Shown here: positions 60,011 through 64,000 of the stretch, piece by piece
Position numbering within the stretch: the first letter of the stretch is position 1
Layout: the number at the start of each line of letters is the position of its first letter
Assembly (NCBI GenBank): GCA_022496805.1
Contig: CM040100.1
Location: 21,419,009 to 21,483,008 of the forward strand
Source: Pohlia nutans
Lineage: Eukaryota > Streptophyta > Bryopsida > Bryales > Mniaceae
DNA length: 64,000 bases
Direction: 5' to 3'
Notes under the pieces: model-generated
What the model was told of the DNA's origin: nothing
Database searches by the model: none
The model's input: only the letters and a program-made list of their open reading frames with translations
Program-made: the position numbers and the translations under genes

Positions 60011-60590
60011 CCCTAAACGTCAGAGTATCCAGAAACTGGACGACTAACAGATTCAAACCCTTCTTACGTTCTCATCAATGCTTGGATGAAAGTCATCCAA
60101 TTTTTTGGAGATTCTTCACCAAGTTGTTGTCTTATCTAACGGTTGGATTTAGTCATACTTGAGTACATATTTTTCTAAAATTACAAATGTAGAAGTATGT
60201 CAAGTCGTTGACCAAGCCAAAATTGCATTGACTGTAGTTCAAAAGTAGCCTTACAAAACTGAGGTCATAGATTTAAGAAACACAAAAATTTCAAAAAATC
60301 ACCACGTTTAAGAGTATCTCATTTCAAATTCATTCCAACAAATTTTACTCAAAAAAATATTAAAATGTTGTTTGTCATCGAATTTAGAAGGAATTTTTAA
60401 TTTTAACTTTCAAATTTTATAATTAAATATTGGTGATAGTATTAGTGAATCAAACCGTACAGATGGAATCTAAAATTCAAAATGCAGATCTTTCATTTGT
60501 ATATCAATTCCAAAATGTTCTTCTCAATAGTACTTTATGATGATTTTTCTCAAATTTTCAATTCTAGGGACACCCTGGTATGTTTAGGGG
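60011..60590. mobile_element. 580-bp TTAA element with CCCCTAAAC ends
   Basis: Perfect TTAA at 60007-60010 and 60591-60594. Left CCCCTAAACGTCAGAGTATCC and right (opposite strand) CCCCTAAACATACCAGGGTGT align over about 20 bp with one gap. No ORF. Confidence 0.85.
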
Positions 60591-60594
60591 TTAA

Positions 60595-61973
60595 CCATAG
60601 TGAAAAGGTATTTTAAGATTGTATGTATATTAATAATTTTAAAATAATATAAAATAGTATTTTGGACCAAAATGTAATACATTGTATTTGGTGACGTTCA
60701 AGTATAAATACTGTATTGCCTTAATTGATACGTTTCATTGAAGATGTAGTGATGGCAAAAAAATTCCTCAATTCCTATAACATAAAGGTATCGTATTCAA
60801 AACAGATCCCAAAAGATTTTGTAAACAAAGTGCATATTAGAGGTTTACGGTGACAGTTTTTGTTTCTTTACATTAAACGCCCCTTACTATGGCAAATTTC
60901 CTAAAATTTAATTGCGAGCTTGGTTGCCTAATTAAAACACAGCATGTGGTGTGGCTGGAATATGCATTCAATGTGGTTTGCAAGTGGTTTAATTGACATC
61001 AACAAGAATATTCCAAAGATTTTGATAATATTCCAAAAATTCCAAAATAATATTAACTATTTTGAATAGATTCCAAAAGATTCCATTTGTACTATATTAA
61101 AATCTTTTTGGCATTTTCCCTATTTATTATATTACGTCATTAATGCAAATGCTTTACAATATTAGAAACTTTTTTTGTTGAGAACTATGACACCCTAGCG
61201 TGAAAACACCCATGTATGGTACCAATTGTAGACTTCATATTGTATGGTGAGAATTGACTTGGATGAAATTTTCCTTTAATTTCATATACAAAAATATATA
61301 TGATTTCACATACAAAAATCAATTTCAGTGTAGTACATGGGCCCGTACATGGGTCTACTACAGTAGTAAATGGTCCTACCTTTTGGTTTGGATTTTCTAA
61401 CTCACTCCCATACTAATGATTGAGTCGAATTTCAAATTTAATTGTAATCTAATCCAATTGAATTAAGTTTTATGTAGATTTCATGCCTTCACCATACCAG
61501 TAGTACCTTTCACAAATTAAATTTTCAACTTACACTTGCCAAAAAGGAGGCAGCTGCACATGAATTTTTCCTGGGGACAAGAGAACGACTGTCATGCTGA
61601 AAAGGAATGATGTGGTCCAACTCATTCCTTGCATCAATCCTGCTATATTCTGAATGATGGGCTACAATTTCTGTTTACCAAGATTGCACTTTGATGTGAT
61701 GGGCCATAAGGTTGACATACTTACCATGCTGCACTCAATTTCGCCCCCATTTAGTGGTGGCGATACGTTCTAGAATACAAATGTATACCTTTGGTACATG
61801 AGGGCATAATTGTTTAATGAATGGTAATGGGTATATCTACTTTAAAAGTTTCATGCACTTAAATCTCATTTTTGAACAAGTCTTCTCCTCCTAAAATCAA
61901 TATAATTTGTATTATGATGGCTCAAGCTGCAAATCATTAGAAAAATTTAAGGTCGATTAGGGTTGTGATTGCA
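60595..61973. other. Intergenic DNA, no gene seen
   Basis: AT-rich; GATTCCAAAA-type repeats around 61000-61090. Nothing coding. Confidence 0.5.
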
Positions 61974-62294
61974 CTACACTGAATGGTGTATTTAGTGTCC
62001 GAGGAGAATTGATGTCTTTTACGACAATACAAAGGTGAAGAAAATAGTGTCCTTTGACACTACATAGGAGTTTGCCACTTGTATGTCATTCTTACTTTCA
62101 GTGAGAGTGCCATGTTCTTTCCAAGTAATGGGAGTGACATGAGGAGGCATGCCATATTTATTATAAAATTGCCATATGTCATTGGAACACTACATTCATA
62201 TTTTTTCTTACAAAGAAATTATTTCTTCCTAAAATTAAATAGTGTCCGGGTTTAGAAATAGTGTCCTAGACACTAAATACACCATTCAGTGTAG
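61974..62294. mobile_element. 321-bp MITE with perfect 26-bp inverted termini
   Basis: CTACACTGAATGGTGTATTT plus AGTGTC at the left is exactly complemented at the right (GACACT plus AAATACACCATTCAGTGTAG). Perfect ends suggest recent activity. No coding capacity. Confidence 0.85.
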
Positions 62295-62307
62295 CTAGAA
62301 ATTATTT

Positions 62308-62508
62308 CACTAGTAGAAAATCCGTATTTGAGTACCATGGTACAATGCAAGAGTGCATTTGGGCACTTGTATTTGGGCACTCGTATTTGGGCACCATGGT
62401 ACAACGTCCAAAGGTTCATTTGGACACCATATTAGTGCCAAAAATGGACCTTTGACACCACATGCTTGCATTGTACCATTGTGGCCGAGTATGGCTTATC
62501 TACTACTA
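62308..62508. mobile_element. CACTAGTAG-ended MITE
   Basis: Left CACTAGTAGAAAATCCGTAT, right inverted complement TTAGTAGTAGATAAGCCATA, continuing to a shared ACCATGGTACAATGC / GCATTGTACCATTGT. About 200 bp. CACTA-like. Confidence 0.7.
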
Positions 62509-63132
62509 ATTGTTTATTTTCAAATGTAAAGGTAATATAAAGAAATCATACTCATTTTTAATTTTTTTTAATGTTAGGCCTTTGTTAACTAATATGTATC
62601 AATTCAAAACATCACATTTGCAGATTCTCTTTTTGATTGGGGATTCACAAAACCCATGTTTTGTAAAAGCTTATAGATACTAGAGTTATTCGTAAAGTTG
62701 AGCAAAAAATTTCCACAAGAGGAAAGACAAGGCAAAATTGGTATTTGAGCTTGAAAAGCAACAAAATCAAGTTTTGGTTACCTTTTTTTTGACCAATCAA
62801 AACGCACTGCATTGTCAAAGAAATTCGAACATGGCGCCTTTCCCAAGCTAGAAAAGCTCCCCCAATGCACACTCAAGTTCCCACCACGGAATCTACACGT
62901 GCCCCCACACCAATCCACATGCTTGCCCAAAGCAAGCGTTTGGCTCTTTGTGACTGACAATCTTTGCGGTTTCTAATTGAAGCTTGAAACCTTAGTGTCG
63001 CAGAGGGGCTATCCCTCCTTGACTTTATGAATAACTCAACTGCATCACAATTTTTTATTTTTTATTTTTTTATTGTACAGTGGGGTCCAACATGGAATGG
63101 CGTTTTTGGTTTCGCAGTGAGAAAAATTTCAG
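62509..63132. other. Intergenic DNA, no gene seen
   Basis: Bases 62818-62960 are GC-richer (CCCCCAATGCACACTCAAGT); no coding signal. Confidence 0.5.
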
Positions 63133-64000
63133 TACTGCCAACTTTGAAAGCCTCCCGAGAGCTCAAATATTGGTATTTTACCACGAAAATTTTACCAGAG
63201 ACTTATCTTTAAGTTAATTATATGTATGCCAAATTTCAAGGCCAAAAGATTCACCAAAAAAACGTTATTCAAAATCTACCAACATTGGTAGTTATTCACT
63301 GCTGCCAACTTTGACAACCTCCCAAAGATTGAATTAATTTTTTTTTGCCATGAAATTCTTGGAAAAAGAACTTCTTTATGTTAATAACATATGATAAAAA
63401 TTTCAAGGCCAGAAGATTAATACAAAAAAGATATTGACAATCTACCAACATGTGTAGTTGTGGGAAACAATGGGGGAAACTTTGCTACCAACTTTGACAC
63501 CCTCCCTACGGTTGAGAAATTGTCTATTTACCATGAAATTTTTGGTACAACATGCTCTTTATGACAAAATCATTCATGCCGAATTTCAAGGTCAAAAAAT
63601 CTATACAAAGAAAATTATTTACAATCTACCAATGTGTGTAGTTTCCCCCATTGTTTCCCACAACTACACATGTTGGTAGATTGTTAATATCGTTTTTTGT
63701 ATTAATCTTTTGGCCTTGAAATTTTTATCATATGTTATTAACATAAAGAAGTTCTTTTTCCTAGAATTTTATGGCAAAAAAAAAATTAATTCAATCTTTG
63801 GGAGGCTGTCAAAGTTGGCAGCAGTGAAAACATTTCCACAGCTACCAATGTTGGTAGATTCTGAATAACTTTTTTTGGGTGAATCTTTTGGCCTTGAAAT
63901 TTGGCATACATATAATTAACTTAAAGATAAGTCTCTGGTAAAATTTTCGTGGTAAAATACCAATATTTGAGCTCTCGGGAGGCTTTCAAAGTTGGCAGTA
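63133..64000. repeat. Large inverted repeat of ~350-bp arms, cut by window end
   Basis: Left arm 63133-63480 (TACTGCCAACTTTGAAAGCC to CAATGGGGGAAAC) is matched in inverse by 63641-64000, with few differences; spacer 63481-63640. Each arm is itself made of ~175-bp direct repeats sharing GCCAACTTTGA, AATTTCAAGGCC and AATCTACCAACAT; the spacer is a third, more diverged unit. Probably continues beyond 64000. Confidence 0.88.

Overview
This is nuclear DNA from a land plant. Evidence: genes with many GT-AG introns of about 100-1500 bp, plant-type protein families (LEC14B WD40 protein, USP-like/PERK-like kinase, KH+CCCH zinc-finger protein), nuclear genes for two mitochondrial ribosomal proteins, a eukaryotic tRNA-Lys, and AT-rich intergenic DNA full of short non-autonomous transposons. 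I cannot name the species. Gene spacing (five or six genes in 64 kb), small introns and many MITEs with no recognisable intact LTR retrotransposon would fit a non-seed plant such as a bryophyte, but this is only an inference.

Layout: 1-5642 (+) is the 3' part of a LEC14B/DCAF11-type WD40 gene, nine exons seen, introns loaded with MITEs. 5.6-25 kb has no gene: it holds two blocks of a ~60-bp palindromic satellite (7.8-9.8 and 11.3-12.1 kb) around a 26-bp minisatellite, a 4-kb degenerate repeat zone (15.5-19.5 kb) interrupted by a 750-bp GC-rich insert, and TTAA-flanked elements. 25571-31675 (+) is a ten-exon receptor-like cytoplasmic kinase. 35954-36674 (+) is a small three-exon gene for an unrecognised single-pass membrane protein. 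40715-42520 (-) encodes mitochondrial bL36 and 45255-45596 (+) mitochondrial bL32; both have a telo-box upstream. 48710-48782 (+) is tRNA-Lys(CUU). 54026-55849 (-) is a KH/three-CCCH RNA-binding protein, with possible extra spliced exons downstream (52.1-52.9 kb). 57770-58499 (-) is a decayed LINE-type RNase H. The right end (63133-64000) is a large inverted repeat that runs out of the window.

The genes do not form a pathway; their juxtaposition is ordinary eukaryotic mosaic, apart from the close divergent pair of mitochondrial large-subunit proteins. The most unusual content is mobile: at least sixteen elements from several families that start CCC(C), end (G)GGG and sit at TTAA (piggyBac-like hallmark), and a palindromic satellite of about forty units. 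Exon boundaries were set by reading frame, GT/AG sites and recalled family conservation; no alignment or database search was run.
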